Shown here piece by piece: positions 1 through 11,583 of a DNA stretch of 64,000 nt. Each line of letters begins with the position of its first letter. The first letter of the stretch is position 1. Source of the stretch: Albophoma yamanashiensis (taxonomy: Eukaryota > Ascomycota > Sordariomycetes > Hypocreales > Ophiocordycipitaceae); assembly GCA_001600555.1 (NCBI GenBank), contig BCKH01000002.1, positions 2,955,964 through 3,019,963 on the forward strand, read 5' to 3'. The notes under the pieces were generated by a model, which was given only the letters and a program-made list of their open reading frames with translations, was not told the DNA's origin and did not search any database. The translations under genes and the position numbers were made by a program.

Positions 1-959
1 GCTGCATCTGCTGTTCCGTCAAGTAAGTGGCCCTGAAGCGAAGCATGACCACGTCTGACAGCCCTTGCAGAGATACTGGCGTAAATGCCATCGAGTCTCT
101 AATGGAAAAGAAGGGCGCTTTCGACTACATCTTGCTTGAGACAACCGGACTGGCTGACCCCGGCAATCTTGCACCACTATTCTGGGTGGATGACGGCTTG
201 GGAAGCACGATTTACCTGGACGGAATTGTGACCTTGGTCGACGCCAAGAACATCCTTCTTAGCCTTGACGACCCGACGGGCAAAGTGGAGGGTCATGAGG
301 ACCACGACGATCATGGCCCCTTGATGACGACGGCACATGTCCAGATTTCCCACGCAGACGTCATTGTCATAAACAAGGCAGACTTGGTGAGCGATGATGA
401 GTTGCGTCGGGTCAAAGAAAGAATCGAGTCCATAAACGGCCTCGCAAAATTGCACGTCACAGAGAAGAGCGTTGTTCCTCGGCTAGAGGGCTTTCTGCTG
501 GACCTGCACGCGTACGATCAATTCAACGAGTCTGAGGCCAAAGTCAAAGGACATAGCCATCTGGATCCTGTGAGTGCCACCGAGAATCGCAAAGCAAGGC
601 GGAAAAGTCGTTTTTGCTAACCACCACAGACGATTTCAACCATTTCTATACCGGTCCCGCGGCTTCGACCCGACCAGGCCGACGACGTTGATCGGTGGCT
701 GCGATCAGTGCTATGGGACAACACGCTTCCATGTGCAGGGAACGAGGACGAGAGCAACTTTGAGATTCACCGCTGCAAGGGCCGCCTCGTCTTCCAAAAT
801 GGAGAGGTTAAGATGCTACAGGGTGTCAGGGAGGTGTTTGAGCTCATCGACGCGCCGGATGGTCATGAAGCACACTCTATAGACGGGAAGATTGTCCTCA
901 TCGGGAGACGAGTGGCGGATGTGGACTTCGACGGTAGTTTCAAGCAGGCAATCCAATAG
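1..959 (+). CDS. COG0523/CobW-type metal-trafficking GTPase, 5' truncated by the window edge
   Basis: Exons are <1-22, 71-569 and 630-959. The first bases encode the C-x-C-C of the GCxCC metal-binding motif that defines COG0523 GTPases, so the start, Walker A loop and N-terminus lie outside the window. Further on come ETTGLADP (G3 region), NKADL (G4 base-recognition motif) and a His/Asp-rich loop, GHEDHDDHG, with another GHSH, both plausible metal ligands. The last exon encodes the CobW C-terminal domain. Introns 23-70 and 570-629 have GTAAGT/GTGAGT donors and CTGAC/CTAAC branch points. Eukaryotic members (ZNG1) deliver zinc to methionine aminopeptidase; that role is inferred from the family. 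Fungi can carry more than one COG0523 paralogue, so the exact subgroup is open. Confidence 0.9.
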
Positions 960-1325
960 GTGTGTAGAGCGCGACGTCGTCGGCCAGGAAATTTCGGCCA
1001 CTGAGGAAAGGCGCCGTAGAGGAAGTCTAGCACGCCTCGTTGGTCTTAGGTTTTGATAAGGCCTTCAGCCTTGGGCTACCACAGAGCGAATTGAGAGCAT
1101 GATTGGCCAGGCTGCTCGTTGTCGGCACGGACCCACTTGAATCCGACCATGGGTTTAAGCCTTACTAGCCGTCCCTCGACGACACCATCAATTCAGCAAG
1201 CATTGATCTTGTCGCCAAACCGACCAGAAGCCACGAATATCGAACCGCGGCGGATTCGTTCCTGCGAATATTCGACCTCAGCCGCGCAGTGGATCAAACC
1301 AGTGACAAGCGCAGCCCAGACCATC
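960..1325. other. Intergenic, COG0523 gene to NOT2
   Basis: Tandem spacer holding the 3' end of the GTPase transcript and the promoter and leader of NOT2. I see no gene or clear repeat in it. Confidence 0.6.
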
Positions 1326-3794
1326 ATGAATCGGCCAGGTAGGACCAGCCCATATTCCCCTACATGCCCACAGCCTCGAGGCCCTCCGTCGCCATGCTCT
1401 TCAATTCGACCGACGATAGCGATGCGCGCCACCCGTGGAATCGAATGCCCGAGTCTGATGGCCGACCCATGCGTGTGGCGCGCGCCTACGCTCCTGGGCT
1501 TCGAGTGCCATAAGCGCGATTGGGCGGCGGCGTACCTTCGAAGCCCGAGAGAGAGTATGCGTCTGGCCGGCAGCACCGAAGCATTGGTCCATGAGACGAT
1601 GCCGATACAATGCGCCGACGATGGCGACTATGTGGCCTGGTGTCGCTACGCTGCACACACCCATGCGCACTGAGTGGTGGACTGGACACAGAGCACGCAT
1701 GCTGACAAGACGGTCAAATCATAGGAGCAGTACCGCAAACAATACGGGGCATGCCTGGCAACTTTGGCGGCCAACAGCAGCCTCAGCAGCCAGGTAGATC
1801 GGTGTCAAATCGGCTGCCAAATGGAAAACTCGGTACGGCGCGAGCAGGATTCCGGTTGCTGGACCAGCATAAGATGAAAAGGCGCTGACTGACGATGCGA
1901 GGGACAGCGAACAACGCCTCCGGCTGGGCTTTTGGGGGAGGTGTTCCCATGGGCGGTGCTGGTTTTCAAAATCAGGCGCGCCAGCTGGGCAGCAACGTGA
2001 GCTTCGCGCAAAGCTTGAGCGGGTCACAACCTGCCACGCATCTGGACTTGTCGTACGTACCTACCGCCTTCCCCTTCTCACCTCCCACTTTCACCGTCCC
2101 CCCAACCCCAAGACCAGCCACTTCCAGGGCTGCAGACCATGGACGCCATGGATAGCAAAGTCAGATTCGTCAACAGCGTCAGTGAGATGGCGAACCGGAC
2201 GGCGTCCCCCGACATCTCGGGCGTCTTGGCTTATGCTGCTGTGGTGAAGGGGTACTCTGCAACCTCCAACCTCCCTTGCGTTCCCAACATGCCAACCTTA
2301 CCCCAACGCTTCACGTTCACTGGCGATGTTTCGACCGAACACAAACATACTAACAAATTTCTGCAGAGAGTTTCCGTCCTTATCGAACAACGCGCAACTC
2401 AACACGGCAAACCAAGCCTCGATGTGGTCCTCCGCAGGATCTAGAAGTCTGAGTGGTGCCGTGCAGCGAAACCAGCCTACGCCGGGTTCGTCCCAGCAAA
2501 CGGGGCAGGATGATTTGTTCAGTCCTGGATCATCTCGGATGCCCTCCAACCAAGGTTCGTTCCGCCATGGCAATCAAGGGGAAATGACAGCGTTCTCTCG
2601 GGGTCAGCCGAGGAACGCCGGTGGCTTCCTCCCATTGCGTAGAGCTGCCAACGGACGGAGTGAATCAGAGCTTTGCTAACTTGGTTCTCTTTCTAGGATT
2701 CGGACCTCAAACCGCCGGCTCCGGTCATGTGCAAACCCACAGAGGCAACGGACTGCTTAATGCCCTGTCTGCCAACAGTCGAGCTAATGAAGTGCGATCA
2801 CCTCCAGGAGTAGGGGCTTCAGGTAAACCAACCCTCCCCTGTCGCGTGGAAAACGAGTGCTGAACTGGGTTAGACCCTACGCGAGCGCAAGACGCGAAAG
2901 AGATGAGACAGAAACCAACGCCGTTTCGAGATGACGGAACCAGCAAGGCCGCTGCTGCAACAGACGGGACAGCACCGGGGGGCGAAAGTCGGAACCCTCT
3001 AGGTGCTCTATGGGACGAAGGCTCGACTGGCAAGTCGAAAGACGACAAGGCGAACCAGTCCCCCGAAGCCGTTGACCCTCTTGCTGGGATGCCGGCGGTG
3101 GACAAATGGGGCATCAAGGGGCTTCGAACTCTGATGAATAACTACCCCGACTTTCATGCCATGATCGTGGGGATGGACCCAGCCACGCTTGGGGTGGACA
3201 TGAGCTCTCAAGAGTGAGTCGTCCTCTTGACATTATCAAGGAACGCGATGATGCTGATTGTCGCAGACTCATCTCCCCCCAAATCTACTCTCTCTTCGAC
3301 GAGCAACCGCCCAGGCCAACGGTGACTTCGAGCAAATTTCGGTTACCGGACTGCTACAGCGTGACAAACGTCCAGCCTATCGAAAGCAAGATTCAGAGCT
3401 TCAACGAAGAGACGCTCTTCTGGATATTCTACAGCTGCCCGGCCGATGTCAAGCAACAAATGGCAGCAGTGGAGCTGTGAGTAACTGTCTTGTCTCGACC
3501 TAGTGGAACGGCTCATCTGACAGGCTGCAGACATTCGAGGAATTGGCGGTGGCACAAGAAGCTGCAGGTTTGGCTCACCAAAGACGAGCACATGACTCCC
3601 CAGATCCTAAGTCCGAATCACGAGCGTGGGTATTACATCGTGTGGGACACCAATAACTGGCGGAAAGATCGAGTACGACCCCTCAAAGTCCTCATACGCC
3701 CGGGTTTATGCTGACAACTTATCCACAGAGGGAGTTCACTTTGCACTATGGTGATCTGGACACAACACTGAACCAAGGGCCGGCGCTATCCTAG
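1326..3794 (+). CDS. NOT2: CCR4-NOT complex subunit NOT2 (CDC36)
   Basis: Nine exons: 1326-1338, 1725-1832, 1902-2052, 2367-2659, 2697-2822, 2874-3213, 3267-3476, 3531-3672 and 3729-3794, giving 482 aa. NOT2 is a scaffold of the CCR4-NOT deadenylase and transcription complex. The C-terminal NOT box is unmistakable: DKWGIKGLRTLM, then FNEETLFWIFYSCPADVKQQ, NWRWHKKLQVWLTKDEHMTP and REFTLHYGDLDTTL. The N-terminal half is Gln/Gly/Asn/Ser-rich and disordered, with the DLSEFPSLSNNAQ segment typical of fungal NOT2. The start was chosen because MNRPG followed by a spliced Gln-rich run matches fungal NOT2 N-termini. Odd points are two long introns (386 and 314 nt) and one very short one (2660-2696, 37 nt). 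The N-terminal exon calls are less certain than the C-terminal ones. Confidence 0.92.
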
Positions 3795-4570
3795 GAACAC
3801 AGAGCTGGGCTCGGTTGGTTAATGGGACGTGCGCTTGCGAAATGAATGCTGGGCACGTGGCTTCAGAGCTTTCTACTGGACTGCGGGCGTTCAGCCATCA
3901 GGGGCAGGGACAGGCATACTTGCAGCATTGGGAGTGGGTTCGGCGGCCAAAAGGCCTTGGAATGCATTTTCGGGGTTAATACGGTAGTCCTGCCGCCGTG
4001 CATGGTATGGCGCACCAAGTCAATACATATTGGCTGAAGAATCAACTATACCGTGGCCGACAAGCCTGGGTCGCGACGGTGCGGCCGTCGCGGAGCTTTC
4101 TCCAGTGGTGCAGCCTGGGCTTCGAGCCATTCTGGAGACATGCACGCCGTGAAGCAGCACGACAACTCTGGCATAATCGACATACGTAGTACAAGCAGCG
4201 TATCCGCGATCAATTACTACGTAAATTATGTAGTAGAGACGGCTTTGCGTGACTGACTGTCGGCAGCCATTCAAACCATCCATGTCACGTCAGGCTCTTG
4301 TAGCGTACGTGGGGCAGGATTAACCGAGGTTCCACCAAGGCGTTGGAAGCTCCAGTGCGACAGCACCGCGGCCTTAATCACACCTCGCCTCGACACCTCG
4401 ACCTCGCGACCACCTTGCGGCCGTCCAACCTACTCACTGCGCGGCGTCGCCGACCATACAGGCAAATCACCAAATATATTTACCCTAAAAGTTGCTACTT
4501 GGACCTCATCGCGCATCGAAACCGCGCCGTCCCGGGCTGTGCCCGCTGCTGCGACTTCGCACGAGACAAC
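3795..4570. other. Intergenic, NOT2 to Cue1-like gene
   Basis: Contains the NOT2 3' region and a long leader for the CUE gene. Around 4183-4232 there is a cluster of TACGTAGTA/TTACTACGTAA near-palindromes. No supportable gene. Confidence 0.5.
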
Positions 4571-5197
4571 ATGGCAAACGACCAGATCTCGCTGCCGTAC
4601 CTGGCAGCCATCTTGGTCGTGTCCGGGCTGATCATCCGGTATCTTTTCTTTTCAGGGCCGCCTGTGCCAAGGTCTACAAGACCGCCAGAGGCTCTCCTGA
4701 GATCGAGAGAGATTGCTGTGGAGAGAATACAACAAATGTTCCCCCAGGCGGACAGGAGGAGCATCCTCTGGGATTTGCAGCGGAATGGGGGAAATATACA
4801 GAACACGACCGAACGGATCCTGGCTGGCCGTTTGGAAACCGTAAGTTGGCGCCCACGCGGTCGCGCCCGCATGTCCTGCGGCATGGCTAACCGTCGACAG
4901 CCGCCCATCACTTTTCAACCGCCACCGGCGCCCGGTCACGCGGCGGCACGCAGCGCCAACTCCGCATCTGCGACGAGACACCCCGAGAAAACGGGGCAGC
5001 CCGACCTCATTACGCGGTACAACCTCAAAGACAAGTTGACGCTGACGGATGAAGACGACAGGAAGGCAAAGGGCTGGAGCTCGAACCGAGACGAACGGCA
5101 GGCATCGCTGCAGCGAAGACGGGATGACATGATTCTGGCAGCGCGGCGAAAGATGCAGGCCAAGATTGCGGCAGAGGCAGGGGGTCAGGGGAGTTGA
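4571..5197 (+). CDS. Cue1-like ER membrane CUE-domain protein
   Basis: Exons 4571-4840 and 4901-5197 give 188 aa. Residues about 8-27 form one hydrophobic membrane anchor, followed by a Pro-rich linker and a CUE ubiquitin-binding domain at about 46-88 with the characteristic MFP (56-58) and a C-terminal Ile-Leu in place of the di-leucine. The C-terminal part (LITRYNLKDKL, then a basic helix ending RRRDDMILAARRKMQAK) resembles the E2-binding region of Cue1. In yeast, Cue1 recruits and activates Ubc7 at the ER for ERAD; the role here is inferred. The ATG at 4571 follows a long leader and precedes the anchor directly. The intron 4841-4900 is 60 nt with no stop, so retention would insert 20 residues after the CUE domain. 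Confidence 0.85.
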   Translation: MANDQISLPYLAAILVVSGLIIRYLFFSGPPVPRSTRPPEALLRSREIAVERIQQMFPQADRRSILWDLQRNGGNIQNTTERILAGRLETVSWRPRGRARMSCGMANRRQPPITFQPPPAPGHAAARSANSASATRHPEKTGQPDLITRYNLKDKLTLTDEDDRKAKGWSSNRDERQASLQRRRDDMILAARRKMQAKIAAEAGGQGS

Positions 5198-6770
5198 GAA
5201 TTACGAGTAGTATTCTCTCTGTCACTAACAGTGTTGTAGAAGATGCGGACTATTGCTGAAATACAGAGCGAGGATGGCAAGCGTTGTGATGATACTGGAC
5301 GAAGCACATGCTTTGAGCAACTGTGAGATACTGTACAAAGCACTGATTCGTTGCGCACGAGCTGGAGGACATTGAGCAGCGGTGCGTGGCGAAGGTTTGA
5401 GACAAGCTACCTAGGAAACGAGCTGCGAGTTGTTCTCGCAATCCAAGTAGGTACGAATGGAGGACCCTATACCCCGTATTTAGCTGCGGAAACCCCTGTG
5501 CCTGTCAGGCTCCCGTCGGGCTCCCGGCTGGCCGCGGCTGAGATCAGCGTTGGAACTGAACGCAGCACTCACATGCGTTGGCGTCATATGATGATGGCTG
5601 TGGCTGTAGCAAAGTACTCGGGTTGGTATGACTCCGTGCAGGTCGACGGCTAAGGGCAGCTGTGAAAGCGGGAGGGCGCGACATGATTCTCCACTATGCT
5701 TGTTATCTGTGGAAATCCTTCCTCCCTTCCTAAATTACCTAGGTACCTTATGCATTCTACCTAAGGTATCCAGACCTCCCTACTGAGGTCCAGAGGTGGG
5801 CACGCCACGAGAACAGGCTGTTGCGGGCGGCTGAGGTGGCTTCTGGCGTGGAGCGAGACCCTGAAAAGGCACGTCCCCAGCGGCAGCCTGCTGAGCCACA
5901 GGCACAGCCCCTGCTAGCACGGCTCGCTCTGCGTCACCGCGGGGACGGATCGGGTCCCACGATGGGCTTCTCGACTTCAACACTGCATCTCGTCCGACAA
6001 CACATCCTAATAACACCACGACCCCCCTGCTTTGGAGCGCCGCGAAACACTTTGCAACCGTACTCGGCGTGTCGCATTTTATCTGGCCGTGTGCTACGTC
6101 TGATTTCAGGAGCGCGCTTCGCAAGTTGACGTCCCTTGGTAAGCGTTTGAGCCGTATTTTCGAGTGGCTTCCTGCGAGCGAACAGGCAGTTCTCGTCGCC
6201 AAGCTTCCCTGTGTGCCACCCCAACCAGCCTGCTCAACACCGTTGTTGCGCAGCCTCCTTAGGGTGATTCAACTGCTCTCAACTGCGGGATCGCATGAGA
6301 CTTCCGTCCGATGCGGTTCATCTTTGTCTAGTCGCCATCCCAACCTGCCCTCTCGTTACCACACGCTCCGTCCCCCGCTCTATCCTTACACAGGCCAGAA
6401 CGCTGTTCTGTGGAATTTCTCTGCTTTGACTCTACACTCCTCCTCACATATGGATTCCGAAGCCTTGAAAGACGTGGCTGACCAACTTTCGCGTCCAGAA
6501 TCCACGATTCAGCCGACCGACCCAGCTCGCGTATCTGCAGCAGCAAATCAGCGACCCTTCGTCACATCTGCTGCCGCCCGCCGTGTGTTAGATCATTTCA
6601 GTGTTTGGCTCTATTAACCAGACGCCATCGAAACGCACTCTTCCCGCCGCGAAGCTTCGTTACCTCACTGAAGCCGACTCTCATTGATATGGTGCTGGCG
6701 CAAGATCGCTGGGATTAGCAACGTCTGTCCCCGTTTGCAGTCGCCGGTGACTAGCCTACGTCAAGCTGCG
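5198..6770. other. Long intergenic with palindromic motifs
   Basis: About 1.6 kb with no supportable gene. It carries ACCTAGGTACCT at 5737-5748 and a related CTACCTAAGG just after. From about 6200 it becomes pyrimidine-rich, as expected for the leader of the downstream J-domain gene. Open frames here (such as 6069-6617) have no family resemblance. Confidence 0.5.
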
Positions 6771-9615
6771 ATGGCACCCACACGGGACTACTATGGCGAT
6801 CTGGAGCTGCCACCATCGGCAGACATTACAGAGATTAAGAAGCAATTCAGGAAGCTTGGTCAGCAACTGTCCTGTACCGCTAACCTGACGTTCACTAACT
6901 CAAGAGTAGCCCTCAAATACCACCCCGACCGAAACCCAGGCCGTGAGGAGGAGGTCAATTCGAAGTTCCAGGTCATTCAGTCCGCCCACGAGATCCTTTC
7001 AGACCCTCAACAAAAGGCAAAGTATGACGCAACCCTTGGCCGACCGGGTCGGATGGGCGGTGCCTCTGGGGTGAGAGGAAACCCTTGGCAGGATGTTGGC
7101 CAGCAGTTCCCAACGCCACCTCGTCGTACCACCGCTGCTCGCAATGCGACTTCTGGAGCTCAACGATGGCAGACTCGGTTCTCTAATGGAGTCCCTCCCA
7201 CTGCGAAGCAATATACAGCGGCTGATTCGGAGGCCAAGAAAAATGCTGCTCGCGCGTTTGAGAATATGCGTAAGAATCAGTCCCAGGGAAGCAACAAAAC
7301 CGCACAACGGGAGACGCGATCGTCGCAGCCGCCCCCGCCGCCTCCTCGGTCAGAGTCTTCAAGACAACGTGCCCAAGCCTCTTTTGGAACGAGGAAGACT
7401 GGCTTTCACCCTCACTCACCTGATCCGGGCGATGAGCCTCCCGTTTCGGGCCAGAGCTACTACACGAGAGCCAGCGCGGAGCGTCCACAGGCACCTCAGC
7501 CTCCGCCTCGGAAGCCTGTCCCCACTGCTGTGCCTGACCCCTTAAGCCAGTTCAGAGACAGGGATGGCTATGCAGCAGACACCAGGCAGGCCACACCCTA
7601 CTCGTCTCACGGCGGGGAGAAAACGAACCCATTCGAGGGCGTTCCTTTGGGCCGTGCGAGGAGCAGCAGGGAGTCGTATCGTCACGATGAATCAACCCCC
7701 TCAGATGACCAGACAGAACAAATGCACCGCAGGGCCAGTGCTCCCAAGTCTTCCCGCAAACAGAGGACCGGTTCGGGCAAAAATACACCTACGGAAGATG
7801 GCGCGTGGCCGCATACCTCCACCGAGGCGCGCAACGAGTACACCGAAACATCGTTTCGATCACGTACGAATGCCCAGCCTATGTCCGAGGGAAACCGCGA
7901 TGCGGAATCCCACCCAGGCCAAGCCACGGATAAGAAGAAACGTGAGTGACCCTGGCCGTCCTTGCTTACTTACAGAGCTGACACCGTGCCCAGACCCTGA
8001 GTCGCAAGACTACAGTAAGGGTGGACCCTCAATGTATGAGCCACCTCGCAATGAGCAATCGTTCCTGCCTTCATATTCTGCGGCATATGGGCCAAATCAC
8101 ACCGGCCGCATGATCTCCACGTGGCAAGCGGTTCATGACTACGACTTTGCCCGTCTCTACGGGTCAAGCAAGGCATCCGCAACCGCACTGGCTCCCAGTG
8201 GAAACCAGAATATTGCCCCCCATCTTTCCCCTTTTGAGAAGCAGCAGCATCTCATTCTCGATCGCTTGATCAGCAATCTTGAAGATGGCATGCAGATCGA
8301 AAGAGAGAGGTCCCACCGCGCTGATTTCACGCTAGACAATTGCAATATGGAGCAAATTGCTGACAGAACTTGTGCCAACAGCTTCAATTTCTCCGTCGGC
8401 GATGATGTATTTGAGCAAACATCGCCCTCAACAGACCCGAGTCGGTTTGCCAAGAACAGTGTTGATGATATCAATACGCAGTTCGTCAACGACGATGGTT
8501 CCGGCACATGGCAATTCAGCGCAGGTAACGACGAGCAAGAAGGTACTCGAAGTAGCCGGCCTCTCTCTGGTAGCCGCGCCAATCGACGCTCGCCGCCGAA
8601 GCGGCCGACCACGCAACGAACTGATAGTTCAGGTACCGAGCCTCCACCGGAGGCAACCTCGAGCGCCTTCAACGCGAATGGCTGGAGTGATAAGTTCAGC
8701 GCGCAGACCTTTGTGCCGCAGCCAGCGCCTAGTGCCTCACCTTCGCCGACGCGATCAACCCGCGCGAACTCCAGGAAGGTCAAAGCTAGACCTACCGTGG
8801 GAAACGCCGCCGTCGTCGACAGCAGTAGCAACAGCGACGGCGAGGCTATTGAATTTAAGGGACGGAATGCGCAGACAAAGTCCAGTGGAGCGGAAAGTCC
8901 CCAGGCCATGGATATAGATTCGCCACCGCCCGCTTCAACGGTGCCCCCTATGCAGACCGGCAGCGCGCGAAACATTCACGTCGAACCCTCGCGGCCTGAA
9001 TGGCGGCGAGGAAATGTTGATGCCATGGCAGACGAAGCCAAACCTGCACGGCCACAGAAGATCCCCATCGATGCGAACGCCGCTGGGTCTGAGGACAGCG
9101 AGGAATTCAGAGCCAACTTTGCAGACTTGAAAAACGTCCCCCCTTTCTCTCAGCAAAACACAGGCCTCGGCTCCTTTATGGACCTCAAGGATAATTTGCC
9201 CTTCGAAAGCAAGGCGTCGGAGGAACTCCCGATAAAACTGCCCAAGGCTCAACCATTGGTCTTCCCCACGGCCCCAGAAGCACCACGCCTCCCGCCTACT
9301 GTTGCCATTGAAGGAATCAAGCCGAATATCGCATCTTGGAACAAGTATCTCGCCGATTTTGAAAGCTACCTCAAGGACTGGGACGACTTCAACGGCCAAG
9401 TGGTCGATCACTTTATCGCTCGCAGGCACCGCATTAACGAAATCAGATCTTCGAACGGATATTCATTCTTAAAAGTCCGCGCCGATGGTGACGTTCAAGA
9501 ATACTACAATTGGATCCACCAGGACAACGATATTCGTCAGCGTTGGAATGTCGCGTGCGAAGATCACGAGCGGCGGTTCCGAGAATTCATCGCTTTCAGA
9601 GAACAGATGAAGTGA
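6771..9615 (+). CDS. J-domain (DnaJ-type) co-chaperone with long disordered middle
   Basis: Exons 6771-6858, 6910-7941 and 7994-9615 give 913 aa. Residues about 4-70 are a J domain (DYYGDLELPPSADITEIKKQ, then KYHPDRNPG with the catalytic HPD at 34-36), so an Hsp70 ATPase-stimulating role is expected. Residues about 75-750 are rich in Ser, Pro, Arg, Gln and Asp and look disordered. The last roughly 110 residues are a compact, aromatic-rich region (SWNKYLADFESYLKDWDDF, YYNWIHQDNDIRQRW, HERRFREF) likely to be a folded, possibly helical domain. There is no signal peptide or membrane segment, so it is probably cytosolic or nuclear. The first intron, 6859-6909 (51 nt), has a GTCAGC donor and no stop in frame. 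In intron 2 an upstream acceptor at 7975 keeps the frame but would leave only 34 nt, so 7993 is preferred. Client unknown. Confidence 0.88.
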
Positions 9616-10922
9616 GACGATTTTTCTGTTTTAGAGGGTCGGTATACGGGACGCTAGAGATGTTGCCTATGCCGGTCATTTCCGTCTAAGAAGGCGTGTC
9701 CCTGGCATTTTTGCTTTCCTCATCACCACATAGGATACCCCATATCACGGTGGCTGCCATTGAGGCTTGATTGGAGTTGAGACTATAATCTGGCCTATCT
9801 GGGGAGGGGCACAGAGAGACCGACAAGGAAGGATTTCGAATTGAGTCGTGGGGGCTGTTGTGCTGCACAATTCAACCTCTTGGCGGCGAAACAGCACGCT
9901 TTGGTCTAATGATTTTACGGTACGACTCGCGCAAGGCATGGGGTTGTCTCAATATGCCCTGGTGGTCTTGTCCTTCGCCTTGTCTGAGTTCTGAGCTCAA
10001 TGACGACCCAGGCCCACGAGGTGGTTAGGAGCGGACGGCGAAGAGAAAATTCGGTATAGAAGGTGGGCATCTACGCGTGGATATGAAGTTTTCCCCTCCA
10101 TAGCGCTTGTGAAGTTGGATTGTGGTATAGACTTGTAGGTTTAGGACTGGGGGTGAGTCGTGCCATGCGTCAAGTATGGCCGTGCCTCTTAATGCCGAGG
10201 GCGTTCATCTCCGTAAATGCTTCGTCTGGTCGAAAACAAGGGCAGTTTTCACCAATGCTGCATGTCTGGTTAAAGGCAGGCTCCAGAAGTCCATCAGAGT
10301 GCTCGAGATAGATGGATAGAAACGCGACTGCCAAAACACGCGATATGAATGCAGTTCCCAAGTTGGTACGGGCTGAGAGGCAAGCAGGTGCTTGGCCATC
10401 TCATCTAGCCTCAATGGGGCTGGCAGTGTTCCTCACGCAGCTCTGCCAGGTCAAGACGAGCAGACACTTTGATGCAGATTCCAGAGGGTGTTCTCAGCTG
10501 TCTCTCCAGAGAGAACAAGTCTAAGCGCCGCACTGACGGCTGCGTGCAGTCACATGGCGGTGTTGCTCTGGCAAGTGAGAGGGCCAATCCCTCCTTGGCT
10601 CTGCCACTCCACTCTCTGTTCAATACTCTATCCAAAGCAGCACTCTCTTCTCTACACGGAGAAATAGCGCACCCGCTGATACCACCTGTGCTTCTTCGCC
10701 CTTCTCTTCTCTTTTCAGCCTTCCCAGCCACACTTCCTCCTATTGATTTCGCAACAGTTTGATCCCACCATTGCAACCAACTCCTCTTTGCAGCAACTCA
10801 CAAATCCTGTTTGCACCTCACAAGTCCTCTTTACACCAACTCAAGCCTAGTCTCAACTTCATCAACTTGGTTCATCTCTTGCAGAGTCAGAATATCCTCT
10901 CGTCTTCGTTTGTTCAGCCAAG
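9616..10922. other. Intergenic with pyrimidine-rich leader
   Basis: About 1.3 kb. The last 280 bases (from about 10640) are CT-rich with repeated CAACTC/CTTTGCA-like phrases, typical of a 5' UTR for the Myb-like gene. I see no coding gene. Confidence 0.5.
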
Positions 10923-11583
10923 ATGTCCACCATCGAGGCAACTCCTGAGAAGCCCCTCCCTTGGACTGATGAGGCCAAGGTACGCTACTTCAACACTCAA
11001 GCCATTTTCATTTGGCTAAAGTCTTTTCTTTAGGTCCAGTTCTTGCTTCGTATTATCGCGCAGCTTCGTGGCGACGGCAAAACAATGAACTGGGCGAAGA
11101 TCAACATACCCGGTCGCACCACGAAGTCCCTGCAGAATATGTGGACCAAAATCAACAAGGAAATTACAGACATGGAGGCTGCAGAGAATGGCGAAGATGG
11201 AGAGACTATGATTAAGCCCAAGGCTTCTACTCGTGAGCAAGCGCTGAACCTCATGTTGCGTGAGAATTACTAACATGAATAGCTGCTCGTAAGGCCCGAG
11301 CCAAAAAGGCCGAGAAGTCGTCGCCTACCATTGCTCCCGGTGCCAGCGACGACGACGAGGATGGGAATGACAAGCGACCAGTCACCCCCAAGAAGCGTGC
11401 TCAGGCTTGTGAGTTGCTCAATTTGAACCCTGACTGGTTCGCTCGCAGGGACTGACGCTCAATTATGTAGCTCGAGCCGCCGGCAACAGCGCTGCGAAGA
11501 GGATCAAGAAAGCCGACTTTGAGAAACAGCTCGAAATCCTCATCACAGAGGACTCAGACCATGAGTCTGGCGTGGAGATCTAG
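10923..11583 (+). CDS. Small Myb/SANT-like DNA-binding protein
   Basis: Exons 10923-10979, 11034-11232, 11283-11408 and 11471-11583 give 164 aa. Residues about 12-60 form a single Myb/SANT-type helix-turn-helix: PWTDEAKVQFLLRIIAQL, then NWAKINIPGRTTKSLQNMW. The rest is charged and Lys/Asp-rich (KKAEK, DDDEDGND, KKRA, KRIKK) with an acidic tail, suggesting nuclear localisation. Many filamentous ascomycetes carry families of such short single-repeat Myb proteins; none has a well-defined target that I can assign here. All four exons join in frame and each intron has a normal donor and acceptor (CTAAC branch in the second). It could be a transcription factor or a chromatin-associated protein. Confidence 0.85.

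Noticed and set aside
1119..1673. 184-codon plus frame upstream of the NOT2 second exon
   Set aside because: Overlaps the NOT2 start and first intron in another frame; no protein-like features.
6069..6617. 182-codon plus frame upstream of the J-domain gene
   Set aside because: Falls in the CT-rich leader; Ser/Leu/Pro text typical of pyrimidine-rich DNA.
8157..8975. 272-codon minus-strand open frame
   Set aside because: Antisense to the J-domain gene; unnatural composition.
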